Shown: positions 5,882 to 12,928, numbered from the stretch's first letter. The stretch: 12,928 nt of DNA from Clostridiaceae bacterium (GCA_012800135.1 JAAZJV010000194.1:1-12928), one strand, 5' to 3'. Made by a program: numbers and translations. The notes: generated from the letters alone by a model not told the origin.

Positions 5882-7147
5882 ATGGCAGAAGTTAAGAAGA
5901 ATAAGTTGCTGATAGAAAATGCCGCACAGCTTTTAACCATGCGAGGTGAAAACAATCACGATATAGGCATGGTGGAGTCCGGATGCGTGTATATAGAAGG
6001 AGAGAATATCAAGGCGGTCGGAACTAAGGAGGAGGTTGAAAAGGCGGCAGGTTCTCTGGAAGGAGTTGCACGCCTGGATGCTTCCGGAAAAGTAGTTATG
6101 CCCGGTTTTGTCGACAGTCACACTCATGTTGTGTTCGGCGGGTCTAGAGTTGTAGAGTATTCGATCAAGCTGACCGATGACCGACCGGAAACACTTAAGA
6201 AACTTGGAATACCCACAGGGATCAATGCTTCTGTAGGGATGACACGGGGTCTTCCGGTAGAACTGCTTGCCGAACAGACGGAACGCAGAATGCGAAATAT
6301 GCTGATTACCGGTACGACAACTATAGAAAGCAAAAGCGGCTACGGTCTTACACTCCCTTCGGAGATGAAAATGCTGGAGGTCAACCGGCTTTTAAGTGCC
6401 TGTCTTCCTATGGAAATTGTCCCGACTTTTTTGGGCGCGCACGGCTGGCCGGAAGATAAAACGAAAGACTGGTATGTCGATTATCTGTGCGAGGAGATGA
6501 TTCCACAGGTAGCGGCTTTCAAGATGGCCTCATTCAATGATGTGTGGATAGAGGAAGGAATATTTACCGTTAAAGATGCCGAACGCATATTTACTCGCGG
6601 AAAAGAATACGGACTGATACCTTGTATGCATTTGGACGCTTACTCGGATATCGGCGGTGCCGCGTTGGCTGTTGAGATGAAGGTGGCAAATGCGGGGCAT
6701 ATGAACTATACACAGCCTGCCATGTTCCCTCGTCTCCGCGATGCGGGGGTAGTGGGAATAATCTTGCCCGGCACGGACTTTGCCGTTCAGCATAATCGCC
6801 CTGTTAATCCGAGACCCATGCTGGAGGCAGGAATGACTTTGGCTCTCGCTACAAACTGCAACCCAGGCAACTGGATGGAATCTATGCTGCCGGTGCTGGT
6901 GTTGGCTTGCCGGGTGCACGGCTTTACTCCGGCAGAGGCAATGCGTGCTGCTACTTACGGATCTGCACGTGCCCTCACGCTCACTGACCGCGGTGTTTTA
7001 GATGTAGACAAGGTTGCCGACATCATTGTTTTCGACATAGATACATTTGAAGACATTATATATAAATATGGCCGAAACCATGTACAAACCGTCATCAAAA
7101 AAGGCAAGGTTGTGGTGGAAAACAGACGCATATTAAATGACGACTAA
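5882..7147 (+). CDS. hutI: Imidazolonepropionase-like amidohydrolase, altered metal site
   Basis: The 421-aa amidohydrolase-superfamily protein matches HutI along its length. HutI opens the imidazolone ring to formiminoglutamate in the cytoplasm. Visible features are the HxH metal motif DSHTHVVFGGSR (H80, H82, R89), ESKSGYGL (149-156), PTFLGAH (H186), H250 in MHLDAYSD and H273 in NAGHMNYT. These line up with B. subtilis HutI at an offset of 0-1. However, Glu252 is A253, the metal ligand Asp324 is N325 (ATNCNPG), and the GGGI substrate loop reads IPTGI (110-114). I chose ATG 5882, with AGAGG eight bases upstream, over a TTG at 5852. It sits 86 bp after hutU across a hairpin. The context says imidazolonepropionase; the residues allow a different ring hydrolase or an unusual metal centre. 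Confidence 0.85.
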   Translation: MAEVKKNKLLIENAAQLLTMRGENNHDIGMVESGCVYIEGENIKAVGTKEEVEKAAGSLEGVARLDASGKVVMPGFVDSHTHVVFGGSRVVEYSIKLTDDRPETLKKLGIPTGINASVGMTRGLPVELLAEQTERRMRNMLITGTTTIESKSGYGLTLPSEMKMLEVNRLLSACLPMEIVPTFLGAHGWPEDKTKDWYVDYLCEEMIPQVAAFKMASFNDVWIEEGIFTVKDAERIFTRGKEYGLIPCMHLDAYSDIGGAALAVEMKVANAGHMNYTQPAMFPRLRDAGVVGIILPGTDFAVQHNRPVNPRPMLEAGMTLALATNCNPGNWMESMLPVLVLACRVHGFTPAEAMRAATYGSARALTLTDRGVLDVDKVADIIVFDIDTFEDIIYKYGRNHVQTVIKKGKVVVENRRILNDD

Positions 7148-7158
7148 ACAGGGGTTGT

Positions 7159-7198
7159 CACAGATTTATCTTGTGGTAAAGTGAATATAAATTCTGTG
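7159..7198. repeat. Inverted repeat after hutI
   Basis: CACAGA-TTTAT (7159-7169) pairs with ATAAA-T-TCTGTG (7187-7198) with a single bulged T across a 17-nt loop. It lies just past the hutI stop. No T-run follows, so it is a poor terminator; it could protect the 3' end of the hutU-hutI mRNA. Confidence 0.4.
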
Positions 7199-7207
7199 TA
7201 GCTGAGA

Positions 7208-7213
7208 TATAAT
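7208..7213 (+). promoter_or_regulatory. Candidate -10 box for the M20-permease unit
   Basis: A perfect TATAAT lies in an A+T-rich stretch 116 bp before the M20 start. No good -35 box stands 16-18 bp upstream. With a 181-bp gap after hutI, a separate promoter for the amidohydrolase and permease is likely but not shown. Confidence 0.35.
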
Positions 7214-7227
7214 AAACAAAATTGAAT

Positions 7228-7285
7228 ACAGTCGGTGAGGATAAATCAAATTAGTTATACAAAAACCTGACAATTTGCCGACTGT
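7228..7285 (+). repeat. Long-range inverted repeat in the M20 leader
   Basis: ACAGTCGG (7228-7235) and CCGACTGT (7278-7285) are perfectly inverted around 42 nt. In an mRNA started at the TATAAT at 7208 they would close a leader domain ending about 43 nt before the start codon. No known riboswitch or T-box signature (for example the AGGGTGG antiterminator) is present. Confidence 0.35.
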
Positions 7286-7328
7286 TTATAACCAAACGTT
7301 AAAGAAGAATAAAGAGAGGAGAGTTGTT

Positions 7329-8558
7329 ATGGGAATGAATTCTGCAGAACTGCGAATGATGGAAGTTATCGACAATAACTCCAAGAGAATCCACAATGTG
7401 GCAAAGAAAATATGGGAATTTGCCGAAATCGGATGGAAGGAGTTCAAGTCCTCCGCCTTGTTGATGGACGAATTCGAAAAAGAGGGGTTTGAGGTTCAGC
7501 GGGGATTATTGGGCAAACATCCCAAGTTCGGAAACGAAATAGATATGCCCACCGCGTTTAAGGCCGTATACAAAGGCAAAGAAGACGGTCCTGTCGTTGG
7601 ACTGTTGTTGGAATACGACGCATTACCCAACGGTCATGCCTGCGGTCATAATCTAATCGCGTCTGCCGGTTTTGCGGCAGCCTTAGGACTGAAGGAAGCC
7701 TTCAAGGATATCGGTACCGTTATCGCATACGGCACTCCGGCCGAAGAGCAGGACGGTTCCAAGCAATATATTTTGGCAGGCGGTCATTTGAAAGAAGTCG
7801 ATCTCGTCTTAATCAACCACTACGGCAGGGACTGGTGTTCCGAGGTTACGGGTAAGGCAATGGTCACTCCCACCTATGACAATTGGATCACCTTTTACGG
7901 ACAGGCGGCTCACGCCTCCGCTGCTCCCGAGGAAGGCCGTTCCGCTTTGGATGCCGTAATGCTTGCCGCTCTGGGGTTCGAGTTCATGAGAGAGCACATG
8001 GTGGAAACAAACCGTATACATTACATTATTTCCAAGGGCGGAACCGCTTCCAACACCGTGCCTGAAGAAGCAACGCTCAACCTCTGTCTGCGCTCCAACG
8101 ATTCCGGCGAACTCAACGACATGATGAGGCGTGCCGACAATATCATTCGCGGTGCCGAGCTGATGACGGATACAAAGGCTGTCTACAAATGGGATGCCCC
8201 TTGGTACTGCGCTACTCCTGTCCCGTCACTGTATCACGACGCCGCAGATTACGCTGTAGATCTGGGCCTCGACAGGAGTCGATTCTCTTTCGGCAATATG
8301 CCTAGGGCTTCTTCAGACTTAGGTTTTATCGCATATGAGATTCCCACGGTGGAAATTACCTGGCCAATCGTAAAAGACGGTGAGACCCCTCCGACCGGTC
8401 ATTCCGACGAGCTTGCCGCAATTACATGCCAGGAATTCCCGATTGAGCAGAGCATTTTAGCCGGAAAGCTCATGGCTCTTACCGCCCTGCGTGTCGCAGG
8501 CAATCCGGAGAAGCTGAGTGCTCTGAAAGAGGAGTTTGCTCGGAATTTCAGCGAGTAA
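7329..8558 (+). CDS. M20 family amidohydrolase/dipeptidase (AbgB/PM20D2-like)
   Basis: The 409-aa zinc-dependent hydrolase is of the M20D type, which cleaves amide bonds in acyl-amino acids, aminobenzoyl-glutamate or unusual dipeptides. It has no signal peptide, so it is cytoplasmic. Motifs in order: LEYDALPNGHACGHN (95-108, ligands C105/H107), PAEEQDG (E139/E140), INHYG (H164), the dimerisation-domain entry GQAAHASAAPEEGRSALDA (191-209), SKGGTASNTVPEEA (236-248) and the C-terminal ligand H358 in PTGHSDE. The EYDALP-GHACGHN block is closest to the AbgB/PM20D2 group; PM20D2 acts on beta-alanyl and similar dipeptides. ATG 7329 follows GAGGAGAG; an 18-codon extension upstream lacks support. It lies 108 bp before the permease. 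The context suggests that it releases the substrate for the hut enzymes, but the real substrate cannot be read from sequence. Confidence 0.85.
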   Translation: MGMNSAELRMMEVIDNNSKRIHNVAKKIWEFAEIGWKEFKSSALLMDEFEKEGFEVQRGLLGKHPKFGNEIDMPTAFKAVYKGKEDGPVVGLLLEYDALPNGHACGHNLIASAGFAAALGLKEAFKDIGTVIAYGTPAEEQDGSKQYILAGGHLKEVDLVLINHYGRDWCSEVTGKAMVTPTYDNWITFYGQAAHASAAPEEGRSALDAVMLAALGFEFMREHMVETNRIHYIISKGGTASNTVPEEATLNLCLRSNDSGELNDMMRRADNIIRGAELMTDTKAVYKWDAPWYCATPVPSLYHDAADYAVDLGLDRSRFSFGNMPRASSDLGFIAYEIPTVEITWPIVKDGETPPTGHSDELAAITCQEFPIEQSILAGKLMALTALRVAGNPEKLSALKEEFARNFSE

Positions 8559-8612
8559 ACTAAATTGTTGTTTGTTTCGGACTTCCGTTCGAAGCAGACC
8601 GTGAAAGAGGTG

Positions 8613-8644
8613 ATCGAGCTGCGGTTTTGCGACCGCGGCTCGGT
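8613..8644 (+). repeat. Hairpin plus poly-A directly before the permease ribosome site
   Basis: A 13-bp stem (8613-8625 with 8632-8644, two U-G pairs) has a 6-nt loop. It is followed at once by nine As (8645-8653) and GGAG (8654-8657). In the sense direction there is no U-tract, so it is not a terminator for M20. It may uncouple permease translation or mark an mRNA processing point. Confidence 0.6.
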
Positions 8645-8666
8645 AAAAAAAAAGGAGAACAATTCA

Positions 8667-10040
8667 ATGTCAGATCAGAAAACTCAATCAAAAGAGACAC
8701 TTACCTCAACCAAAGATCTTAAGCGAGTTTTAGGCTTTTGGGATCTGATGGCCGTTTCAGTCGGTTCTATTATCGGTTCCGGCATCATGTCGTTAACCGG
8801 TTACGGAATCGGTCGTACCGGTCGTTCCATCTTCATCGCATTTTTCATTGGCGCTTTCATCGTCGTGCTGGCCCGCTCTCCTCAGATTTTCCTGAACTCA
8901 GTGGCCCGCTTCAGAGGCGGTGACTACACCATGGTCGGGACCTTTTTAGGTCCGCGGTGGAGTGGCACTTATTCCATGATTGCTCTTTTGACCAGTGTTA
9001 CTTTGGGCATGTATGCTTTGTCCTTCGCCGACTATGTAATGCCCTTTGTGCCTTGGATCGGGAGAAGAGTGATCGCTTTCTTAATCTTAACCGTACTATT
9101 CATCACCAACTTTTTCGGTGTGAACGTCTTCTCCAAGGTTCAGAACATCGCTGTAATCGTGTTGGTTATTTCACTGACGATATTTACAGTTGTCGGCCTA
9201 ACGAAGGTGGAACCCGGTTACTTCAAAGCTGAAACATTTATGCCTTTCGGTCTTAAGGGTTTGTGGAGCGCTTCCGTTCTCATGAGTTACACCTGCGACG
9301 GTTGTCAGTATGTAACGCAGTTAGGCGCGGAGGCCAAGAGACCTACCCGCGACATCCCCGTCGTCATGCTGGTATCCACCTTGGGAGTAGCTCTCCTTTA
9401 CGGCTTAATGGGTATAGTTGCCGCCGGTGTACTGCCTTTGGATCAAGTAGTCGATAAGCCCTTAGGAGTAGTTGCGGAAGCAATCCTGTCCAAGCCGCTG
9501 TACTTAGTGTTTGTTATCGGCGGTGCGTGGATGGCCCTACTCACCACTCTGAACAGTTCCATCGCTACTTGTACAAGGCCTCTCATGCAGGCTTGCAATG
9601 ACGGCTGGTATCCCAACTCTCTGGCACGTCTGCATCCCAAGTTCCGTACTCCTATCATCCTGATGCTTTTCTACTATGTAATAGGACTGGTGCCGATCGT
9701 GTTCGACCTGAATTTGGGGGTCGTCGGAGATATGACAATTGCCGTAGGCTCTATCACCAAGTTCATGGTTGTTCTCAGTCTGGTCAGAATGCCCAAGGTT
9801 CTGCCCGAGGCTTGGAAGAAGTCCAGATTCCACATCAGCACACCTGCTCTTATGCTTCTGGCCTTAGTGGACGGGCTTGTCATCGTGATCTCAGGCGTTA
9901 CTTCGGCCATAAATATGCCGATTCCTCTGCTTGTAGGAAACTTGGCAGTGGTCGTTTTCGCCTTCGGCTTCGGCGCTATTCGCTATAGAACCGGGAAGGT
10001 CAAGTTGGACGATAGCTACGAGATCGTTGTTGACGAATAG
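8667..10040 (+). CDS. APC superfamily amino acid permease
   Basis: The 457-aa inner-membrane protein has about twelve hydrophobic segments. It starts with a short polar N terminus (1-20) and a first helix carrying GSIIGSGI (33-40), the unwound substrate-binding motif of the amino acid-polyamine-organocation transporters. The charged loop GAEAKRPTRDIPVV, typical of the family's TM6-7 region, is also present. It would import amino acids by cation symport or exchange. ATG 8667 follows AAAGGAG by nine bases; an upstream extension of 34 codons runs through the hairpin and poly-A and is unlikely to be translated. As the last gene of the rightward arm it is a good candidate importer for histidine, a histidine analogue or a His-containing dipeptide. 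The substrate is inferred from neighbours only. It is followed by a strong terminator. Confidence 0.9.
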   Translation: MSDQKTQSKETLTSTKDLKRVLGFWDLMAVSVGSIIGSGIMSLTGYGIGRTGRSIFIAFFIGAFIVVLARSPQIFLNSVARFRGGDYTMVGTFLGPRWSGTYSMIALLTSVTLGMYALSFADYVMPFVPWIGRRVIAFLILTVLFITNFFGVNVFSKVQNIAVIVLVISLTIFTVVGLTKVEPGYFKAETFMPFGLKGLWSASVLMSYTCDGCQYVTQLGAEAKRPTRDIPVVMLVSTLGVALLYGLMGIVAAGVLPLDQVVDKPLGVVAEAILSKPLYLVFVIGGAWMALLTTLNSSIATCTRPLMQACNDGWYPNSLARLHPKFRTPIILMLFYYVIGLVPIVFDLNLGVVGDMTIAVGSITKFMVVLSLVRMPKVLPEAWKKSRFHISTPALMLLALVDGLVIVISGVTSAINMPIPLLVGNLAVVVFAFGFGAIRYRTGKVKLDDSYEIVVDE

Positions 10041-10181
10041 TTGTTGACGGGACTAAATATTCTTCTTTCAAATATCTGTTGTTGTGCAAGGAGGGTGCGC
10101 ACTCTTCGGATAAGCAAAGTAAAGACTACTCTTTTGGTATAAAACGCCGTGGGACGTTTTGCCGAAGAAGATGGCAGAACT

Positions 10182-10224
10182 TGCCCTTGAACTCAGGACA
10201 TAAGCCTGAGTTCGAGGGCATTTT
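10182..10224 (+). terminator. Strong terminator of the permease transcript
   Basis: A 16-bp stem (10182-10197 with 10205-10220, one G-U pair) has a 7-nt loop and is followed by TTTTAATTTA. It lies 142 bases past the permease stop and ends the rightward unit. On the other strand a weaker T-run follows the stem, so it may also stop leftward read-through. Confidence 0.88.
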
Positions 10225-10327
10225 AATTTATTGAAAGTGTTTTTGAACAGCAAGAAGACCTTGAAACTTCGGAAGGAACCAAAAATAATTCGCTTTGTTT
10301 TCGTTTGAGCCTATCTAATCAGAGAAA

Positions 10328-10358
10328 AGAGGACTGCTCAATGTTATTCCTCTGAGCA
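10328..10358 (-). terminator. Possible weak terminator of the ABC transporter operon
   Basis: TGCTCA (10335-10340) and TGAGCA (10353-10358) form a 6-bp dyad about 45 bases past the ATPase stop. On the minus strand it is followed by the pyrimidine-rich CCTCTTTTCTCT. A second dyad, AGAGGA (10328-10333) with TCCTCT (10348-10353), interleaves with it. Stem length and T-run are both below a convincing terminator. Confidence 0.3.
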
Positions 10359-10403
10359 AAGATCTCTCTGAAGACATCAGATGGAACTAAATCTTCTGAT
10401 AAT

Positions 10404-11045
10404 TTAGCCTATATGGATTTTTCCTTCGCTCAGGAGGAGCACACGGTCGGCGAGATCAAATGCTTCCTGACGGTTATGGGTTACGTAGATGACGGGTTTT
10501 TTGCTGTCACGGAGGCGACTGCTGAGGTCACGGATTAAGTAGGCGCGCAGGTCTTGATCCAGTGCGCTCATCGGCTCATCGAGCATAAGCAGGCGCGGGT
10601 TTGTGACGAGCGCGCGTGCCAGCGCGACGCGTTGTTGTTCGCCTCCTGAGAGTTCGGTTACCGAACGATCAGCAAAATCCTGCATGTGAATGTTTTCCAG
10701 CGCATGTTTGACCTGACGTTTTATGTCTGCTTTGTCGTGTTTTGCTATGCGTAGACCGAAAGCAATGTTTTCTGCGACCGTTAGGTGAGGAAAGAGCGCA
10801 TAATCCTGAAACATGAGACCGAACCCGCGTTTATGAGCAGGAATACCGGTCACGTCGTCGTTTCCCCAATATACTTGTCCCGATTCAGCTTTCTCTAATC
10901 CGGCAATGATGCGTAAAAGCGTACTTTTGCCGCTTCCCGAAGGCCCTAGAAGACAGACGATCTCACCTTCTTTTACGTCAAAAGAAACGCCGGTGAGCAG
11001 CGGTTTGCCTTCGTATGTTTTCCAAATATCAAGTATACGCAGCAT
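10404..11045 (-). CDS. ABC importer ATP-binding protein (ThiQ/FbpC-like)
   Basis: The 213-aa ATPase powers the membrane importer encoded just upstream. All nucleotide-binding elements are intact: Walker A GPSGSGKST (34-42), Q-loop Q80 in MFQDYALFPHLTV, signature LSGGEQQ (132-138), Walker B LLMLDEP (152-158), D-loop SALD and switch His H190. It ends soon after the switch, with no C-terminal regulatory (TOBE) domain. This short form fits ThiQ (about 230 aa) better than the roughly 350-aa iron or polyamine ATPases. Start ATG 11045 has AAGGAG ten bases upstream. It lies 24 bp after the permease gene and is the last gene of the operon. Thiamine or a thiamine precursor is the likeliest substrate; iron(III) remains possible. 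I give no symbol because substrate is unproven. Confidence 0.88.
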   Translation of the reverse strand: MLRILDIWKTYEGKPLLTGVSFDVKEGEIVCLLGPSGSGKSTLLRIIAGLEKAESGQVYWGNDDVTGIPAHKRGFGLMFQDYALFPHLTVAENIAFGLRIAKHDKADIKRQVKHALENIHMQDFADRSVTELSGGEQQRVALARALVTNPRLLMLDEPMSALDQDLRAYLIRDLSSRLRDSKKPVIYVTHNRQEAFDLADRVLLLSEGKIHIG

Positions 11046-11069
11046 CGATTATCGTCTCCTTAGAGCGAT

Positions 11070-12806
11070 CTATTTTCCTGTCAGATATTTCCCTGAAGGA
11101 AGAGTTTCTGTTTTCCCAGGAAGTCTCATATGTTCAATGAAAAAGCTGCCGGCGACGCATGTAATCATGAGAAGAGTCGACATGGCGAGCGCTTGTCCGT
11201 AATTTAGTGCGCCGGGTTGTGACATGTAGCGGAATATCGCGATAGGAACCGTCGGCGTGGAAGCGTTGGCTAGGAAACCGGATGCACCGAATTCACCAAG
11301 TGAAATCGTAAAGCAAAAAGCCAAACTCACCATCAATGCGCGCGACAAAATAGGGAAATCAATCTCGCGTCGGACGCGCCAATGGTTAGCGCCCATGACG
11401 GCGGCGGCATCGCGCAAGTTTTGCGGAATGCTCTTTATGGCGGGTACCATCGTGCGCACGACGAACGGCAGTGCGATCAAAGCGTGCGCAATGGGCAGGA
11501 TGACGGGATATCGACCGCTTGTCCAAGGCGCGTGATTAAAGGTCAAGAGAAAGCCTAGCCCGAGAATGACCGAACCGGCACCTAAAGGCAGCATAAAGAG
11601 CAATTCCATGATGCGCGAGAAGCGCTTTCCGGTAATGACGATTGCGTAGGACGTTAATAACCCAATCCCTGTCGCGATGATCATCGTGAGGAATGAATAG
11701 AGCAGTGAATGTTGAATAGAGGCAACCGGGCTTGCATAGAAGATCGAATCTTGGCGGTTTCGAAAGAGTTCAGCGTAGTAGCGGAAGGTGAAGCCGGTGT
11801 CTATCTTGCCGCGCTCACCTCGAGCTGCTTCCAACGTTACAAATGAACGTGCTGCAAGACTGAGTAGCGGCAAGATAAAGAGCAGTACAAGAAAGATACA
11901 CATTGTGATCACGAATGCCTTCTCAGCGCCTCTTTCCGGGCGGCGTCGGAGCGAGCTCTCGTTCGCAGTTGCAGCGTTTCCGAAGCGAATACCAGTGTGT
12001 CCAACGCGATTTTGAACGATTGCGATCAGCCATGTCACCGTAAGTTGGACGATTGCAAGTACGCCTGCCATCGGAAGATTAAAGCGTTCGAAGACTTGTG
12101 AATAAATGGCCACTTCCAGCGTGGCATACCCCGGACCGCCGAGCATCAGAACGACACCGAAGCTTGTGAAATTGAAAAGAAATGCCAGCATCGCCGCGCC
12201 TGCAATCGAAGGCATCAGTAGCGGCAATGCAATCTTTCGCCAAGCCTGAAAGGGAGACGCTTGAAGCACATAAGCCGCCTCGATCATATTGGGGTTAAGA
12301 CGCTCCAAGCTTTGGCCGACAATCCGGATCACAATGGATGTGTTGTAAAAAACGTGAGCAAGCAAAATGGCAGGGAGTTTATTGAGGATCGATAATGGCG
12401 GTTCGGTAAGATTGAAAAGTTGCATCAGCAGAAGGTTGATCCAGCCGCGTGGCCCGATGAGCGTATTGAATGCGGCCGCCACAACGACTGTCGGTAATAT
12501 AAAAGGAATGAGGCTAAATGCGCGGAGCATCTTTCTTGCCGGAAAATCGTAGCGCGCGAATAAATACGCAGCGGGTAGTCCGATTAGGAGCGTCAATCCC
12601 GTGGAGAGGAACGCCTGCTGAAAGGAGAAAAGAAGGGGACGCGTGAGTTGATTCCAACTGAAAAAAGCCCATTCTTGGCTGAAGCGTGAAGAAAAAACGA
12701 TCCTGAAAATAGCCAGTAGCGGTCTGAAAAAAAAGAGAAGCATGAACGCAATCGGGATCAACCATAACAGGAATATTTTAAGTTTTGAACGCCTTGAGTC
12801 GATCAC
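11070..12806 (-). CDS. Two-domain ABC importer permease (ThiP/FbpB-like)
   Basis: The 578-aa inner-membrane protein has two fused copies of the binding-protein-dependent permease domain, about twelve membrane segments in all. The two cytoplasmic EAA loops that dock to the ATPase are at 176-200 (EAAYVLQASPFQAWRKIALP) and 466-486 (DAAAVMGANHWRVRREIDFP). A polar linker at 270-296 joins the halves. This fused arrangement is typical of ThiP (thiamine) and FbpB/SfuB (iron) transporters. I keep the GTG start at 12806 because it directly abuts the upstream stop codon, pointing to translational coupling with the binding-protein gene. Membrane topology and family are clear, the substrate is not. Confidence 0.88.
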   Translation of the reverse strand: MIDSRRSKLKIFLLWLIPIAFMLLFFFRPLLAIFRIVFSSRFSQEWAFFSWNQLTRPLLFSFQQAFLSTGLTLLIGLPAAYLFARYDFPARKMLRAFSLIPFILPTVVVAAAFNTLIGPRGWINLLLMQLFNLTEPPLSILNKLPAILLAHVFYNTSIVIRIVGQSLERLNPNMIEAAYVLQASPFQAWRKIALPLLMPSIAGAAMLAFLFNFTSFGVVLMLGGPGYATLEVAIYSQVFERFNLPMAGVLAIVQLTVTWLIAIVQNRVGHTGIRFGNAATANESSLRRRPERGAEKAFVITMCIFLVLLFILPLLSLAARSFVTLEAARGERGKIDTGFTFRYYAELFRNRQDSIFYASPVASIQHSLLYSFLTMIIATGIGLLTSYAIVITGKRFSRIMELLFMLPLGAGSVILGLGFLLTFNHAPWTSGRYPVILPIAHALIALPFVVRTMVPAIKSIPQNLRDAAAVMGANHWRVRREIDFPILSRALMVSLAFCFTISLGEFGASGFLANASTPTVPIAIFRYMSQPGALNYGQALAMSTLLMITCVAGSFFIEHMRLPGKTETLPSGKYLTGK

Positions 12807-12928
12807 TTAGTTAAGTATCCATTCTGCCCAGTCATTGACCCAGCGGTCGCGGTTTTCGGCGATTTCTGAAGGATTCATCGCGCTATACGAGTTTGAAGTC
12901 AGCGCTAATGGTATAAATTCGGGAGGCA
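12807..12928 (-). CDS. C-terminal end of an ABC substrate-binding protein (partial)
   Basis: The last 39 codons plus TAA of a leftward gene enter from the right edge of the window. The frame begins at 12926, ends at 12807 and translates to a tail finishing NRDRWVNDWAEWILN. A Trp-rich C-terminal helix of this kind closes ThiB-type periplasmic or lipoprotein binding proteins. Position agrees with the usual order of binding protein, permease, ATPase. Its stop codon is directly followed by the GTG of the permease. The N-terminal signal and binding residues are outside the window, so thiamine versus iron cannot be decided here. Confidence 0.7.
   Translation of the reverse strand, partial: PPEFIPLALTSNSYSAMNPSEIAENRDRWVNDWAEWILN

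Larger units (their letters stand above)
10041..10403. other. Non-coding convergent intergenic region
   Basis: The 363 bases between two convergent genes show no credible ORF. They contain the permease terminator at 10182-10224, a weak short dyad AAAACG (10141-10146) with CGTTTT (10155-10160), and overlapping dyads around 10328-10358. An AAGGAGGG at 10088-10095 looks like a ribosome site but leads to no gene. The rest shows no recognisable site. Confidence 0.7.

Noticed and set aside
5882..7147. hutI as a decaying pseudogene because of the lost Asp and Glu
   Set aside because: The frame is full length, the flanking motifs are intact and its partner enzymes show matching divergence.
7148..7328. 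T-box or other known riboswitch controlling the M20-permease unit
   Set aside because: The T-box antiterminator motif and a terminator before the start codon are absent.

Overview
The window looks like a chromosomal segment of an anaerobic or amino-acid-fermenting bacterium. Moderate GC, strong AGGAG-type ribosome binding sites, G+C-rich hairpin terminators and a tRNA gene with encoded CCA fit a Bacillota-type genome. Negativicutes or Clostridia are my first guess; Synergistota is not excluded, and nothing here fixes the taxon. Layout: tRNA-Ser(GGA) with promoter and terminator (about 7-183); a histidine-utilisation (hut)-type cluster in two divergent arms (377-7147); a dipeptidase/amidohydrolase and an APC permease (7329-10040); a convergent non-coding stretch (10041-10403); and, on the minus strand, an ABC importer of the ThiBPQ/FbpABC type whose binding-protein gene runs off the right end (10404-12928).

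The left hut arm reads leftward: fchA (formimidoyl-THF cyclodeaminase), ftcD (glutamate formimidoyltransferase), then hutH (histidine ammonia-lyase). The right arm reads rightward: hutU (urocanase), hutI (imidazolonepropionase), then an M20 amidohydrolase and an amino-acid permease. Read as a pathway, the permease imports the substrate and the M20 enzyme may free it from a peptide or acyl conjugate. HutH, HutU and HutI would convert it to formiminoglutamate. FtcD and FchA would pass the formimino carbon to tetrahydrofolate, leaving glutamate. There is no hutG or hutF.

The most interesting feature is that the three core enzymes all depart from the textbook Hut sequences at active-site positions, while the overall folds and the folate enzymes look normal. 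HutH has a Ser-Ser-Gly MIO triad and an Asp where Pseudomonas HAL has substrate-contacting His83. HutU lacks the HHGGGVG loop and has altered QTSAHD and GNN motifs. HutI has Asn in place of the metal-ligand Asp (Asp324 in B. subtilis) and Ala in place of Glu252. Either this is a divergent but genuine histidine pathway, or the cluster acts on a histidine analogue. FtcD and FchA argue that a formimino group is still produced.

The 377-bp divergent region between fchA and hutU holds an exact 16-bp direct repeat, one copy just downstream of a perfect TATAAT. It also has two further inverted repeats and competing hairpins in the fchA leader. Hairpins without U-tracts lie in the hutU-hutI and M20-permease gaps.
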